Source: Staphylococcus roterodami
GTDB taxonomy: Bacteria > Bacillota > Bacilli > Staphylococcales > Staphylococcaceae
Assembly (NCBI GenBank): GCA_022493055.1
Contig: CP092781.1
Span: forward strand, 2,418,001-2,482,000
DNA length: 64,000 bases
Direction of reading: 5' to 3'
Shown: positions 48,892 to 59,186 of the stretch, piece by piece
How positions within the stretch are numbered: position 1 is the stretch's first letter
Layout: every line of letters starts with the position of its first letter
Notes under the pieces: model-generated
The model's database searches: none
What the model saw: the letters and a program-made list of their open reading frames with translations, nothing else
What the model was told of the DNA's origin: nothing
Translations under genes and position numbers: made by a program

Positions 48892-49257
48892 TTACTTTGA
48901 AGGCTTGTAATTTTGATTAAAATATTTATGCTTAGCAGTTTTTAAGCTTTTCTTAGTTTCAGTATCAAAGCCCTCAACAAATAAACCTTTATATGTACTA
49001 ATTGGTTGAACTATATAAGTTACACCCGGTTCATCTTTAAAAGTAACTTCTTTATAGTAGAGACCTTTTTTTGCACTATAAAGTGTCTCTTCAGACTTAA
49101 TTTTATTTTTCAAATTTTTCTCTTCTAAATAACTGTCAATTAGTTGAATATTCTTGTGGCCCTGATAAGTCTTTAGACCAAAGAAAAATGCAACTGCAAC
49201 AATTAATGAAATAAATAATATGATGACAACTTTAAAGACATTGCTTTTCTTCTTCAT
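48892..49257 (-). CDS. DUF3139-like membrane-anchored protein
   Basis: 121 residues. After a basic MKKKSN start there is one membrane segment (about 9-29), then a folded extracytoplasmic domain of 85 residues with IDSYLEEKNLKNKIKSEETLYSAKKGLYYKEV and PGVTYIVQPISTY. Size and pattern fit the DUF3139 family of small staphylococcal and bacillary proteins; function unknown. AAGGAGTCG precedes the ATG. Confidence 0.75.
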   Translation of the reverse strand: MKKKSNVFKVVIILFISLIVAVAFFFGLKTYQGHKNIQLIDSYLEEKNLKNKIKSEETLYSAKKGLYYKEVTFKDEPGVTYIVQPISTYKGLFVEGFDTETKKSLKTAKHKYFNQNYKPSK

Positions 49258-49654
49258 TATACGACTCCTTTTTGATTATCTGTTCAGTATGAACGAATAA
49301 ATTTATTTAATAAAGAGATTTTACCAGATTGTAACAATTTTTTTATTCACAATTTTAATGATGAAATTTGAATTTCAAATGCACATCTTTTATTAAATTT
49401 AATAACAAATCACATTTTACTATTAATTAAAATAATTGACTACTTTGAACGATTAAGATTGATATAATTGCATTCGTGGCAATTGTAAAAAACTTTCAAT
49501 CCGCCTATTACCGATAAAAATACTAGGTTATAATTTAGAATTGTATTTTTTAACATTAAAATTCAATTTAAGACAATTCGATGATTGCGATGAAATCAGT
49601 ACTTGACAACTATTACACTTCATAATATTGTTTATTTTAACAAGGAGTGATTGG
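49258..49654 (+). promoter_or_regulatory. 397-base spacer with the sarZ promoter
   Basis: TTGACA at 49603-49608 and TATTGT at 49626-49631 are 17 bases apart and suit the sarZ start at 49655. A second -10 with a TGN extension, TGATATAAT (49460-49468), lies upstream. The rest is AT-rich without coding potential. Confidence 0.55.
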
Positions 49655-50101
49655 ATGTATGTAGAAAACAGTTATCTTAGTAAACAGCTATGTTTTTTAT
49701 TTTACGTTTCTTCAAAAGAAATAATCAAAAAATATACAACATATCTGAAAGAGTATGATTTAACCTATACAGGTTACATTGTTTTAATGGCGATTGAAAA
49801 TGATGAGAAACTTAACATCAAAAAATTAGGTGAACGTGTCTTCCTTGATTCTGGAACATTGACACCATTACTAAAGAAATTAGAAAAGAAAGATTATGTC
49901 GTTCGCACACGTGAAGAGAAAGACGAAAGAAACCTTCAAATTTCACTAACAGAACATGGTAAAGAAATCAAAGAGCCACTGACAGAAATTTCGATTAAAG
50001 TATTTAAAGAATTTAATATTTCAGGTCCTGAAGCATCTGAATTAATCCAAAATTTGCGTAATTTTGTTTCTAAAAATTTCGACAATTACGACAAAAAGTA
50101 A
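49655..50101 (+). CDS. sarZ: MarR/SarA-family regulator SarZ
   Basis: 148 residues from the ATG at 49655, after AAGGAGTG; upstream in-frame codons lack a ribosome site. Winged-helix domain with [36 protein letters not shown]; it is the OhrR-like member of the SarA group. The single Cys13 (SKQLCFLF) is the redox sensor that controls DNA binding in S. aureus, where SarZ regulates virulence and metabolic genes (established). The C-terminal 40 residues differ clearly from the S. aureus reference as I recall it. Confidence 0.93.
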   Translation: MYVENSYLSKQLCFLFYVSSKEIIKKYTTYLKEYDLTYTGYIVLMAIENDEKLNIKKLGERVFLDSGTLTPLLKKLEKKDYVVRTREEKDERNLQISLTEHGKEIKEPLTEISIKVFKEFNISGPEASELIQNLRNFVSKNFDNYDKK

Positions 50102-50324
50102 TACCCCTTTTTGCATAAGAATAAGGGCAGAATTAGGAATAAATATCTTTATTCATTATCTTTTACATTGTTACGTGAATTTCGATGCTTATTTCGTTTG
50201 CCCTGATTCTTATTGCATCATCCTACCTATACATATTGATTATTTATCCCCTTTTACTTTATCTTTTTATTTCCTACTCATATAATGACTTTATACAACA
50301 AATATAATGATGGAAGTGATTATA

Positions 50325-50747
50325 ATGAATTTCAATCAATTCGATAGTCAAAACATTTTTAATAATAATCCAAGTGATACATTTAAAGATTTAGGTAAAC
50401 AAGTATTTAATTATTTCTCTTCACCCACGTTCCCCACAAATATATATGACATAGATAATGTTTTTTATTTAGAATCTGAATTAGCTGGTGTTAATAAAGA
50501 AGATATCCAAATAGATTTCAATAATGATGTTTTAACAATACAAGCTGTTAAACATTTAAAACATCCAGATGAAAATTTAACTTTAGATGAACGAAAAGCT
50601 AATCAATTATATCGTCAATTCGATTTTGAAAATATTGATAAAAATAAAATTACTGCAAATTTTGAAAATGGTCTTTTAACAATGACATTACCTAAAATTC
50701 AACCAAATCAAGATACGTCATCATCAACAACAATTCCGATTTCTTAA
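50325..50747 (+). CDS. Small heat shock protein, Hsp20/alpha-crystallin type
   Basis: 140 residues from the ATG at 50325, after GGAAGTGA. The alpha-crystallin domain spans about residues 38-130: YDIDNVFYLESELAGVNKEDIQIDF, LTIQAVK, RQFDFENIDKNKITANFENGLLTMTLPKI, followed by a short IPIS tail resembling the I-x-I motif. It acts as an ATP-independent holdase chaperone. I see no CIRCE or CtsR repeat upstream. It stands alone with its own terminator, 223 bases after sarZ. Confidence 0.92.
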   Translation: MNFNQFDSQNIFNNNPSDTFKDLGKQVFNYFSSPTFPTNIYDIDNVFYLESELAGVNKEDIQIDFNNDVLTIQAVKHLKHPDENLTLDERKANQLYRQFDFENIDKNKITANFENGLLTMTLPKIQPNQDTSSSTTIPIS

Positions 50748-50760
50748 TCAAATACAATCA

Positions 50761-50812
50761 AGCCTTAATATCATGCTCCTACTTAGGCACATGAAGATTA
50801 AGGCTTTTTAAA
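50761..50812. terminator. Bidirectional terminator between hsp20 and narT
   Basis: AAGCCTTAAT (50761-50770) pairs with ATTAAGGCTT (50798-50807), with CATG/CATG inside and TTTTT after. Confidence 0.88.
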
Positions 50813-50835
50813 TATCTTAATTTTAATAATGCTTA

Positions 50836-52008
50836 TTAACTCATTTTTTCCAAAGTGCCATATTCTTTCTGATACAAATGTCGCATCGTTAATAATGCGA
50901 TGACGCCAAACAAAGCCAGAAAAATAAATGCGAGGTGACTTGAGCCAGTTAAATTAGCAACATATGTTATAACTAATGGCGGGAAGAATCCTCCTAAACC
51001 ACCCATCATGGATACGATACCATTCGCCGAACCAGCTTCATTTGAAAAGTATGATGGTACTAATTTAAAGATTAAACCATTACCGATTCCGGCACAGACA
51101 CTAATCGTTAAACAACCTGCAGTAAATAACGCGATATGATCAGAGATGCCTAATATAACTGCCCCTATAATCATCACTATAAAATCTATCATCAGTACTT
51201 TAACTGCATTAAATTTATCTCCTAATATACCACCAACAGGTCTTAAAAATGTTGCAAGGGCAATAAACACACCTGAACGAATTCCTGCATCTACCTTATC
51301 AATACCAAAATGGTTCACTAAATAGTTTGGTAAGAATATACCAAATGCTACAAAAGCACCAAATGTAATAAAATACCATAAGCTTAAATAATATAACTTA
51401 TAGTTTTTTGAGAGTGTTCTCATTTGGGACATAAGCGGCACTTTAACTTTACGTTCTTGTGCATCTCCAAAGATAAACATGATTAATGCGAACAACGCAA
51501 TAATAATCAAATAGCTTCTAACTGTTGTTTGCCAACCAATGATGCCAGCTATCGGTGGTGCTAAAAAAGAAGAAACCGCTGTCCCAATATTTCCCATACC
51601 ATAAATACCATTTGCTAATCCTACTTTTTCTTTAGGAAAATACTTCGGTACAGATGTTACCCCAACTGAGAAAATCGCGCCACCTACACCAAGGAAAAAT
51701 CCTGACGCCATTAACATACCCGGTGTTTGTGCTTGGCTTAAGAAAAATATCGGGAATAACAATACGATAAAACTAGTAAAGAATACCCATTTAGCGCCAA
51801 CAATGTTTGTTAGATAACCAAATGGCACACGGAGCACCGATCCCAAAATTACTGGTATGGCTAAAATCATTGAGATTTGTCCTTCTGAAACATTTACATC
51901 TTGTTTAATGAATGGCATTAACGGCGCTATAATACTCCACGCCATGAACCCAACAACTAAACTTAAAGTTTGTAATGTTAGTTGAAAGCCACCTTTTGTT
52001 TTATACAT
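50836..52008 (-). CDS. narT: Nitrate transporter NarT (MFS, NNP family)
   Basis: 390 residues from MYKTKGGFQ; the ATG at 52008 follows AAGGTG, while upstream in-frame ATGs lack a ribosome site. Twelve membrane segments with the nitrate/nitrite porter signatures [45 protein letters not shown] and [16 protein letters not shown] (segments 5 and 11). It brings nitrate to the cytoplasmic-facing NarG and removes nitrite. It lies 3' of the nar-nre operon, separated by two other genes, under its own promoter with an NreC-like palindrome. Confidence 0.92.
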   Translation of the reverse strand: MYKTKGGFQLTLQTLSLVVGFMAWSIIAPLMPFIKQDVNVSEGQISMILAIPVILGSVLRVPFGYLTNIVGAKWVFFTSFIVLLFPIFFLSQAQTPGMLMASGFFLGVGGAIFSVGVTSVPKYFPKEKVGLANGIYGMGNIGTAVSSFLAPPIAGIIGWQTTVRSYLIIIALFALIMFIFGDAQERKVKVPLMSQMRTLSKNYKLYYLSLWYFITFGAFVAFGIFLPNYLVNHFGIDKVDAGIRSGVFIALATFLRPVGGILGDKFNAVKVLMIDFIVMIIGAVILGISDHIALFTAGCLTISVCAGIGNGLIFKLVPSYFSNEAGSANGIVSMMGGLGGFFPPLVITYVANLTGSSHLAFIFLALFGVIALLTMRHLYQKEYGTLEKMS

Positions 52009-52174
52009 ACGTTTCACCTTCATCATAATAATATATTTTTAATAGATACCAATACTCTGTCTATAAGTTAGAGGTCAATGTTATTTAAAAATGCCTTCAA
52101 ATGTTTGAAAACATTATTCATAGACAAAGTATTGATTATATATTTATTTTATAATGATTGTGAAAAACTGAACA

Positions 52175-52190
52175 TAAGGACATTCCCTTA
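52175..52190. promoter_or_regulatory. Palindrome upstream of narT, possible NreC site
   Basis: TAAGG-ACATTC-CCTTA is a perfect palindrome of five-base arms, resembling but not equal to the NreC consensus TAGGG-N4-CCCTA. It lies 167 bases before the narT start within a 369-base spacer that otherwise shows only AT-rich sequence and the poly-C tract TCCCCCCAT near 52293. Confidence 0.4.
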
Positions 52191-52377
52191 TTTAGATGGC
52201 AATTTCCCCTAAACAATGTACCTCCTTATTCAAAAAGACAATCTTTTATCATGATTTAAAAACTAAAATTCCCTATTAAGTAAAGTCCCCCCATTACCAA
52301 ACATAAAATAGGTTATATTTTCTTCTTGAGTATCACGTTACGTCACCCTTTATGATAACTATATAAGGAGGGATACA

Positions 52378-53293
52378 ATGTACAAAATCAACATTATTAG
52401 AAGCGATTATATATATAATCAATTGTTAGAAATACCATTAAATGAGCGTATATCATTTTTCACAAATGAAATTTTAGTACCGTTTAAAGGAAAGTTCGAT
52501 GCGCAAAATATTCCAATTCAAAATGACAAGACGCCATCATTTAGTGCAATTCAATTATTAGATGCATTCCAGAAATCACCAGAGCACATGAATGATTCCG
52601 ATAAATCTTCAATTCAATGCTTTGATGACTTATTTTGGCACAACTGTGAACAATATTTAAAAAATGCTATAAATCATTTTGAAAAGTACGGTATTAAATC
52701 TAAAATATCCAATTATAACTTCACTGCTTTACTTGGAGATAGTAAAAAGCCATTGATGTATCTAAACGAAAATCGCTGTGGCGACGGTGGTATCCCAGGT
52801 TATATTATGATTTACTTAGTACCGAGTCCAAGTACTTTAAATTCGCTAAAAAGCATTATTGCACATGAGACAAATCATAATATGAGATACCAATATGTTA
52901 AATGGGATGGTGGCAGTCTTCTTGAATTAATTATTTCGGAAGGTTTAGCTGAAAATTATGTAGAGACATTATATGGTCAAAATTATATTGGTCCTTGGGT
53001 AACAAATATAGACTGGGATAGTGATAATATTAAAATCAAAGAAATCATTTATAATCATTTACATTTGAATCATATGTTTGATGCGCTACCTTACCTCTAT
53101 GGCGACGAAATAAGTACACTTCAAGGTAGACAACCCGTTGGCTTACCGCACGCTGCAGGATATGCTTGTGGCTATTACTTAATAAAATATTTTTTTAAAG
53201 AAGACTGGGATTCCAATTGAAAAGGCTACAATTATGCCGGCTAAAAAAATCATGAATGAGGTGACCGAATTTTGGCATACACATACACTATAA
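52378..53293 (+). pseudogene. DUF2268 zinc-protease-like gene, frameshifted near the 3' end
   Basis: The first 271 codons read as a DUF2268 predicted zinc protease: HETNH (HExxH) in IAHETNHNMRYQY near residue 161, ISEGLAENYVE as downstream acidic motif and GLPHAAGYACGYYLIKYF near the end. At a run of seven T (53190-53196) the frame turns to a short tail ending at 53220. With six T, the frame continues about 30 more family-like codons (LKKTGIPIEKATIMPAKKIM) to a stop at 53293. GGAGG precedes the ATG. The protein may still fold; it overlaps the MerR start when intact. Confidence 0.75.
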
Positions 53294-53991
53294 AAGACAT
53301 CACGAAGATTACAGGTGTCACAAAAAGAACCTTACATTATTATGATGAAATTGGCTTATTATCTCCAAAGAAAAACAATAAAAATTATCGTATTTATGAA
53401 CAACAAGATTTAGAAAAGTTACAAAAAATTTTAGTGTTTAAATCTTTAGACTTAGATATTTCTAAAATAAAGCAATATATTTCATATGAAAATGATGAAC
53501 TTCGCAAAATATTATCTGAAGAACTTACAAATTTGGATAAAAAAATTTCTGACTTGCAAGCTATACAACAATCAATAAATAATTTTGTAAATGGTGATTC
53601 ACTTTTGAATTCTGGTATTCTAAATAACCCGTTACAATCACAATATGATACTGAAGCTTCAATAAAGTATGGTAATACAAAAGCATATCAATCATTTATT
53701 AAACGTCAAGACAGCCTTCAAATTGGTGATATACAACATGAAATGACATCATTATTCAATCAATTTAATCAAATGTCTTTAAATAATCATCCAATTCAAG
53801 CTTGCCGAGATATCGTATTAAAATGGAAAGCATTGATGATTTCCATTGCAGATTTTGATGATAGAACTTTATGTTGTATTGCTAAAACATATGAAAATGA
53901 TACTCGCTTTAAAGATTATTTTAGTACTTATCATAATGAAAATTTAACGTCGTACATTTCAAAAGCTGTCCATTACTTTTTATGTAAATAA
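53272..53991 (+). CDS. MerR family regulator with TipAS-like effector domain
   Basis: 239 residues, TTG start at 53272 after GAGGTGA. The N-terminus is the MerR winged helix (YTIKDITKITGVTKRTLHYYDEIGLLSP, YRIYEQQDLEKLQKI), followed by a coiled linker (ELRKILSEELTNLDKKISDLQAIQQ) and a TipAS-like C-terminal domain of 120 residues. The start lies within the intact DUF2268 frame, so the two genes overlap and are translationally coupled when that gene is whole. It may sense a drug or peptide; the ligand is unknown. Confidence 0.85.
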   Translation: MAYTYTIKDITKITGVTKRTLHYYDEIGLLSPKKNNKNYRIYEQQDLEKLQKILVFKSLDLDISKIKQYISYENDELRKILSEELTNLDKKISDLQAIQQSINNFVNGDSLLNSGILNNPLQSQYDTEASIKYGNTKAYQSFIKRQDSLQIGDIQHEMTSLFNQFNQMSLNNHPIQACRDIVLKWKALMISIADFDDRTLCCIAKTYENDTRFKDYFSTYHNENLTSYISKAVHYFLCK

Positions 53992-54131
53992 GGTACTTAT
54001 AATCAATTTAAAACGATATAAATTCGAACACAAATAATCATATTATATTTCTCGCGTCCAACAATATTAGACAAAACACAAATCTATTTATGATGCCGAA
54101 CAAGCTATATGCAGTTGATAGACCACATTAT

Positions 54132-54175
54132 AAGAGCGCCAGGAGATGTTGATGTTTTCATCTTCTGACGCTCTT
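54132..54175. terminator. Bidirectional terminator between merR and nreC
   Basis: AAGAGCGCCAGGAGATG (from 54132) pairs with CATCTTCTGACGCTCTT (ending about 54175), with two mismatches and T/A tracts at the ends. Convergent genes lie on both sides. Confidence 0.88.
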
Positions 54176-54183
54176 TATAACAA

Positions 54184-54837
54184 CTAAAAATCTAACAGTT
54201 TCTTTTTCAAAGCATATTCAACGAGTTCTGGTTTACTTTTCAATCCAAGCTTCGTCATTATGTGTGTCTTATGCGCTTCTACTGTCTTCACTGATACAAA
54301 TAATTTCTCGGCGATTTCCTTATTACCATAACCTTTTGCAATGAGAGGCAATATCTCCAATTCTCTTTTTGATAAAATTTTAAAAGGATCCGATGTATTA
54401 ACTTGATCATGAATCGAATTAGATACAAACTCATTCACTAAAGATGTTGTGAGTTTCATATCTACATAAGTTTCGCCTTTGTATACAGTTCTTATAGCTA
54501 ACAATAACTGTTCATCTGGTGCATTTTTTAATATGTAACCTTTGGCGCCATTACGTAACACATGGAATAAATATTCCTCATCATCAAACATCGTTAATAT
54601 TAAAATTTTGGTTTCTGGAAAACTATCAGCAATTTTACTCGTAGCGATAAGTCCTGATTCTCCAGGTGGCATGCTCAAATCTAAAAGCAAAACATCCGGT
54701 CTAAATTCCATAACTTTCTGATAAGCCTCAACACCGTCTGCAGCTGTTGCAACTACTTCCATATCATCCTGATAATTTAAAATCATCGAAAATCCTGTAC
54801 GCACTACAGCGTGATCATCAGCAATTACTATTTTCAA
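54184..54837 (-). CDS. nreC: Nitrate/oxygen response regulator NreC
   Basis: 217 residues of the NarL/FixJ family: receiver domain with D7-D8, phospho-acceptor Asp53 ([11 protein letters not shown]) and Lys in [10 protein letters not shown], then a LuxR-type helix-turn-helix ([42 protein letters not shown]). It is phosphorylated by NreB when oxygen is absent and activates narG, nir and narT (established in S. carnosus). It is the last gene of the narGHJI-nreABC operon, 22 bases after nreB. A strong hairpin follows. Confidence 0.95.
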   Translation of the reverse strand: MKIVIADDHAVVRTGFSMILNYQDDMEVVATAADGVEAYQKVMEFRPDVLLLDLSMPPGESGLIATSKIADSFPETKILILTMFDDEEYLFHVLRNGAKGYILKNAPDEQLLLAIRTVYKGETYVDMKLTTSLVNEFVSNSIHDQVNTSDPFKILSKRELEILPLIAKGYGNKEIAEKLFVSVKTVEAHKTHIMTKLGLKSKPELVEYALKKKLLDF

Positions 54838-54859
54838 TTTTATTCCCCCACTGCATGTT

Positions 54860-55894
54860 TCAAATTGGAATACTTAATCTAACTTTGGTACCTTCACCAA
54901 TCTTTGTTTCAATATCCACAATACCATTCACAAGTTCTGCACGCTCATTCATCCCATACAAGCCAAGACCTGACCCTTTAGGTTTCGAACTAGGATCAAA
55001 TCCATTCCCATAATCTATAACTTCTGCGACTAAATGTTGACCTTGCTGACAAATCGTAACATGTATGTCATTAATATCAGCATATTTCAACGCATTTAAT
55101 GTAGCTTCTTGTACAACTCGATAAACAACTGTTTCAATTTCACTATCAAAGCGTACATTCTTAATATTAGAATGATACCTTATGTTGATTCCATAATTTT
55201 CCTCAAACTGCTTAAAATACGATTTGAACGCTGCCTCAAGTCCTAAATCATCAAGTGAAGCTGGACGTAATTCTACTGACATATTTCGTATGTCATCGAT
55301 TAATTTTGCAACGATATATTCAATATTCTCAGCATCTTTAAGTAGTTTTTCTTTATCCTGTTGATATTTTAATAGGCGTAATTGTACATCTACATTTAAC
55401 ATTTCTTGAATGACACTATCATGTAATTCCCTCGATATTCGCTTACGTTCATTTTCCTGAGCAGAAATTGTTTTACGCATCATACGTTGTTGATGTAGCT
55501 TTTCTTGTTGTTCGATTTGAGACGATACATTTTGTAAAGTAAACGCGTGAATGCCTTTGTCAGGATCAATAGTTTGATACGTCGCTGTAAAAGGCATTAC
55601 TTTGTGGTCTTTCGTCTTCATAAACACTTGAAAATTAGATGCTTGAACTTGCATAGATTGCAAGAAGCAATCTTGACATGACTGTACATCATACGCATTA
55701 GAATACCCTTCACATCTATGGCAAATTGCATTGGTTACTGCACTATAGTTATCTTTTTCAGATAAAATATCCTTTGCTGCATCATTCATTGCAATGATTT
55801 TCCCACTATCATCAACAAATACTATTTTTTCAATCGAATGTTCATAATACTTTTTTAGTAATACGTCTAATTGAATTTCATCATCACATGTCAT
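54860..55894 (-). CDS. nreB: Oxygen-sensing histidine kinase NreB
   Basis: 344 residues from the ATG at 55894; an in-frame GTG at 55903 lies in the ribosome site AGGGTG. The N-terminus is a PAS domain with four Cys (58, 61, 73 and 76, as CHRC and CQDC) that bind an oxygen-labile [4Fe-4S] cluster. The HisKA_3 region has [15 protein letters not shown] and the HATPase domain [15 protein letters not shown]. There is no membrane segment, so it is cytoplasmic. It works with NreA and NreC. The N-terminus and some kinase residues differ from the S. aureus protein as I remember it. Confidence 0.94.
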   Translation of the reverse strand: MTCDDEIQLDVLLKKYYEHSIEKIVFVDDSGKIIAMNDAAKDILSEKDNYSAVTNAICHRCEGYSNAYDVQSCQDCFLQSMQVQASNFQVFMKTKDHKVMPFTATYQTIDPDKGIHAFTLQNVSSQIEQQEKLHQQRMMRKTISAQENERKRISRELHDSVIQEMLNVDVQLRLLKYQQDKEKLLKDAENIEYIVAKLIDDIRNMSVELRPASLDDLGLEAAFKSYFKQFEENYGINIRYHSNIKNVRFDSEIETVVYRVVQEATLNALKYADINDIHVTICQQGQHLVAEVIDYGNGFDPSSKPKGSGLGLYGMNERAELVNGIVDIETKIGEGTKVRLSIPI

Positions 55895-55917
55895 TGCTTT
55901 CACCCTAATTACTTTCG

Positions 55918-56370
55918 TTATTTATCATCATTGAAAATGCCAAATTTATACTGAATATCTTCATAATCGAAAATTTTCGGCAATGGGCGTCCATCTCTTT
56001 GGCCAAATAGCAACACGCCATAAACTTGATTTTTATACCATAATGGAACAGCAAATACTGCCGTTAATGATTCACTCAATAATATTGGATAATCAATCTT
56101 TTCTTCAGGTCCTAACGCCAAACCTACATTTGCAATTATCATACGTTTTCCTGTTTTCATAACAGTTCCAGCTAAGCCTTTACCTTTTCTTAAAATAATC
56201 AATTTAAAGCGATTATTTTTATTACCTGAAACATAATGCCATTTAATTGGAGATGAAGGTTTATTAGATTCATAGAAAGCGATTGCCGCAAAATCATACC
56301 CTTCTTCTTTGCGTATTTTATCTAATGTCTCTTGAAAACTTTGATCTTCAATCATTGCTTCTGGTGTCAA
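55918..56370 (-). CDS. nreA: Nitrate receptor NreA (GAF domain)
   Basis: 150 residues from a TTG at 56370, six bases after GAGGTG; an in-frame GTG at 56379 is part of that ribosome site. The single GAF domain has [42 protein letters not shown] and [25 protein letters not shown]. In S. carnosus NreA binds nitrate and controls NreB autophosphorylation (established). It lies between narI (18 bases) and nreB (23 bases). Confidence 0.92.
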   Translation of the reverse strand: MTPEAMIEDQSFQETLDKIRKEEGYDFAAIAFYESNKPSSPIKWHYVSGNKNNRFKLIILRKGKGLAGTVMKTGKRMIIANVGLALGPEEKIDYPILLSESLTAVFAVPLWYKNQVYGVLLFGQRDGRPLPKIFDYEDIQYKFGIFNDDK

Positions 56371-56388
56371 TTCTCTCACCTCTTATGT

Positions 56389-57066
56389 TCACGCTTTATT
56401 TTTACGGTAAATAATATATCTACGATTTATATATGTCAAAGGTACACTCCACACATGTACTAAACGTGTGAATGGCCAACATGCCATAATTGTAAATCCT
56501 AATATTATATGAATTTTAAATGCGATTGGCACACCACTCATTAACTCTGCATCTGGTTTCAACATAAATAATTGTCTAAACCAAATTGATAATGATGTAC
56601 GGTAATTAAAGTCAGGATGTTGCCCATTTGTTACAAGTGTCGCATAACATCCCATAAATACGATAATTAATAATAAGACATTTACAAAAATATCCGACGC
56701 AGAACTTAATTTACGTATACTCTTTGTAGTAATACGTCTAGCCGTTAATAAAAACATACCAATCAGCGTTATTATACCAAATATACTACCAATATACACA
56801 GCGCCAATATGATATAAATGTTCTGAAATACCGAAGGCATCCATCCAAGATTTAGGAATCAATAACCCAACAATATGCCCGAAAAATACCGGTATAACCC
56901 CTAAATGAAATAATAAGCTTCCCCACATCAATTGCTTTCTTTCAATTAATTCTGTCGATTTTGCCGTCCACGAAAACTTATCATAACGATAACGTCCAAT
57001 ATGCCCTGCTATGAAAATGACTAGGCATAAATAAGGGAATATAACCCACAAAAATTGATTAAGCAT
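56389..57066 (-). CDS. narI: Respiratory nitrate reductase gamma subunit, cytochrome b NarI
   Basis: 225 residues, five membrane segments, as for NarI. Likely haem b ligands are the membrane-embedded His in HLGVIPVFFGHIVG (segment 2) and IHIILGFTIMACWPFTRLVHVWS (segment 5). It takes electrons from menaquinol and passes them to NarH. The start overlaps the narJ end by 8 bases. It is the fourth gene of the operon. Confidence 0.94.
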   Translation of the reverse strand: MLNQFLWVIFPYLCLVIFIAGHIGRYRYDKFSWTAKSTELIERKQLMWGSLLFHLGVIPVFFGHIVGLLIPKSWMDAFGISEHLYHIGAVYIGSIFGIITLIGMFLLTARRITTKSIRKLSSASDIFVNVLLLIIVFMGCYATLVTNGQHPDFNYRTSLSIWFRQLFMLKPDAELMSGVPIAFKIHIILGFTIMACWPFTRLVHVWSVPLTYINRRYIIYRKNKA

Positions 57067-57634
57067 GATGTCCCACTCCTTTAGATGCTGTCAAACATAA
57101 TTTCAATGTCTTTCTTAATGCCTGAATCACATAAGCGTATGGATTATTCTCTTTACCAAGTGCATTCGCCATCACATAAGTTCCGTCTTCAATAATCATA
57201 ATAACTAATTGGATATTCTCTTCAGCTCTTGGATCATTTCGCCATTCTGCTACTTGTAAAAATTGCAGCATCAACGGTAGATAATCAGAGAGTTCATTAT
57301 CTACCATTTCCAGTCCAAACATCTCGTACAACACCTTTAGTTTTGCTAACATTTGTCCACGTTCTTTTTGTGTATCAAACTTGTTATACGTCATATATAA
57401 TGGTGCTTTTTTTGTAAAATCAAATGTATCTGTATAAATCGCTTTAATTTCTGATAATGAAAATGTCATCATTACATTTCTGAATGCAATTAAATCGTCA
57501 AACCCTGGGTGATGTTCCGAAATAGTTTCTTCAAAAGTCATCGGATGAAACGTTAACTTATCTGGAAAACATAACTGTTGTGCCATATATCCAAAACTTT
57601 CTTGATATTTTTTAAAATTATCGAAATTAATCAC
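57059..57634 (-). CDS. narJ: Nitrate reductase assembly chaperone NarJ
   Basis: 191 residues from a GTG at 57634, eight bases after GGAGG; upstream ATGs in frame lie inside narH. It is an all-helical TorD/NarJ family chaperone: QESFGYMAQQLCFPD, MYMTYNKFDTQKERGQMLAKLKVLYEMFG (the Y-x-x-F-x-R/K-G motif region) and SDYLPLMLQFL. It guards molybdenum cofactor insertion and membrane attachment of NarGH. The GTG overlaps the narH end (8 bases). Confidence 0.94.
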   Translation of the reverse strand: MINFDNFKKYQESFGYMAQQLCFPDKLTFHPMTFEETISEHHPGFDDLIAFRNVMMTFSLSEIKAIYTDTFDFTKKAPLYMTYNKFDTQKERGQMLAKLKVLYEMFGLEMVDNELSDYLPLMLQFLQVAEWRNDPRAEENIQLVIMIIEDGTYVMANALGKENNPYAYVIQALRKTLKLCLTASKGVGHHA

Positions 57635-59186
57635 GGAAAATCCCTCCATAGAAATTCTCATTATAAATTTCTTGACCAGTTTTCCCTGAACCTACTGCGA
57701 CTCCACAACCTTCACAGTTATCTCCAAAATGTTCGCCACCATAGTTATATCCCGTACTACCTTGTGCATGATACGTATCCAAGTATGTTTCTTTATGAGA
57801 AGTAGGAATGACAAATCGGTCTTCATATTTTGCTAGACCTAGTAAGCGATACATATCTTCAGTTTGTCGTTCAGTTAAACCTAAGCGTTCTAAACGTGAT
57901 GTATCAAATGCTTGTTGTGTAACTTGAGATCTCATGTAACTTCTCATCATTGCCATACGTTGTAAAGCTTCTTTTACTGGTTTTGTATCTCCTGCAGTGA
58001 AAATATTTGCTAAATATTCAATCGGCAAACGCATTTCTTCAATAGCTGGAAAAATGCTATCAGGATTTTGATTTGTATTTTTTCCTTCGAAATAGCTCAT
58101 AATTGGGCTAAGCGGCGGACAATACCAAACCATCGGCATCGTTCTAAATTCAGGATGTAATGGAAATGCTAACTTATATTCAATTGCTAACTTATAAATC
58201 GGTGAGTTTTGCGCTGCTTGAATCCAGTCATAACCAATGCCATCTTTTTCAGCTTGAGCAATGACTTCTTCATCAAATGGATCTAAAAATAAATCCAGTT
58301 GTTTTTCATATAGATCATTTTCATCAACTGCTGATGCAGCTTCATGGACTCGATCCGCGTCATACAATAAAACGCCTAAATAACGCATACGTCCTGTACA
58401 AGTTTCAGAACATACTGTAGGCATTCCTGCTTCAATTCTTGGGAAACAGAATGTACACTTTTCAGCTTTGTTCGTTTTCCAATTGAAGTAAACTTTTTTA
58501 TATGGACAACCTGTCATACAGTATCGCCAACCTCGACATGCGTCTTGGTCGACTAACACAATGCCGTCTTCGTCACGTTTATACATAGCACCTGAAGGAC
58601 ATGATGCAACACAACTTGGATTCAAGCAATGTTCACATAAACGTGGTAAATACATCATAAAAGTTTCGTCAAATTGGAATTTAATATCTTCTTCTATTTT
58701 TTGGATGTTAGGATCTTTTGGACCTGTAACATGACCACCTGCTAAGTCATCTTCCCAGTTAGGTCCCCATTCAATTTCAATGTTATCCCCTGTAATTTCT
58801 GAATACGCTCTAGCAACTGGCGAATGCTTCCCTGATTTCGCAGTTGTTAAATGTTCATAATTATAGTTCCATGGCTCATAATAATCTTTAATTAATGGCA
58901 TATCTGGGTTATAAAAAATTTTACCTAATGCAATTTTTGAAATTCTACTTCCAGATTTTAATTCGAGTTTCCCTTTACGATTTAGTACCCAACCACCTTT
59001 GTAGTGTTCTTGGTCTTCCCAACGTTTCGGATACCCTACACCTGGCTTTGTTTCTACGTTGTTGAACCACATGTACTCAGCACCTGGGCGATTTGTCCAA
59101 GTGTTTTTACATGTCACACTACACGTATGGCATCCTATGCATTTATCTAAATTTAATACCATCGCAACTTGCGCTTTAATCTTCAA
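57627..59186 (-). CDS. narH: Nitrate reductase beta subunit NarH (iron-sulfur protein)
   Basis: 519 residues with four Cys groups for three [4Fe-4S] and one [3Fe-4S] clusters: CIGCHTCSVTC (Cys16, 19, 22 and 26), CEHCLNPSCVASCP, CRGWRYCMTGCP (Trp in place of one Cys, giving the [3Fe-4S] centre) and CTFC with VCSETC. It passes electrons from NarI haem to NarG. The ATG overlaps the narG stop by 11 bases. Confidence 0.96.
   Translation of the reverse strand: MKIKAQVAMVLNLDKCIGCHTCSVTCKNTWTNRPGAEYMWFNNVETKPGVGYPKRWEDQEHYKGGWVLNRKGKLELKSGSRISKIALGKIFYNPDMPLIKDYYEPWNYNYEHLTTAKSGKHSPVARAYSEITGDNIEIEWGPNWEDDLAGGHVTGPKDPNIQKIEEDIKFQFDETFMMYLPRLCEHCLNPSCVASCPSGAMYKRDEDGIVLVDQDACRGWRYCMTGCPYKKVYFNWKTNKAEKCTFCFPRIEAGMPTVCSETCTGRMRYLGVLLYDADRVHEAASAVDENDLYEKQLDLFLDPFDEEVIAQAEKDGIGYDWIQAAQNSPIYKLAIEYKLAFPLHPEFRTMPMVWYCPPLSPIMSYFEGKNTNQNPDSIFPAIEEMRLPIEYLANIFTAGDTKPVKEALQRMAMMRSYMRSQVTQQAFDTSRLERLGLTERQTEDMYRLLGLAKYEDRFVIPTSHKETYLDTYHAQGSTGYNYGGEHFGDNCEGCGVAVGSGKTGQEIYNENFYGGIFRD

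Noticed and set aside
52157..52178. Rex-like half site (TTGTGAAAAACTG) upstream of narT
   Set aside because: Only the first half agrees with the consensus; the second half has too many mismatches to call.
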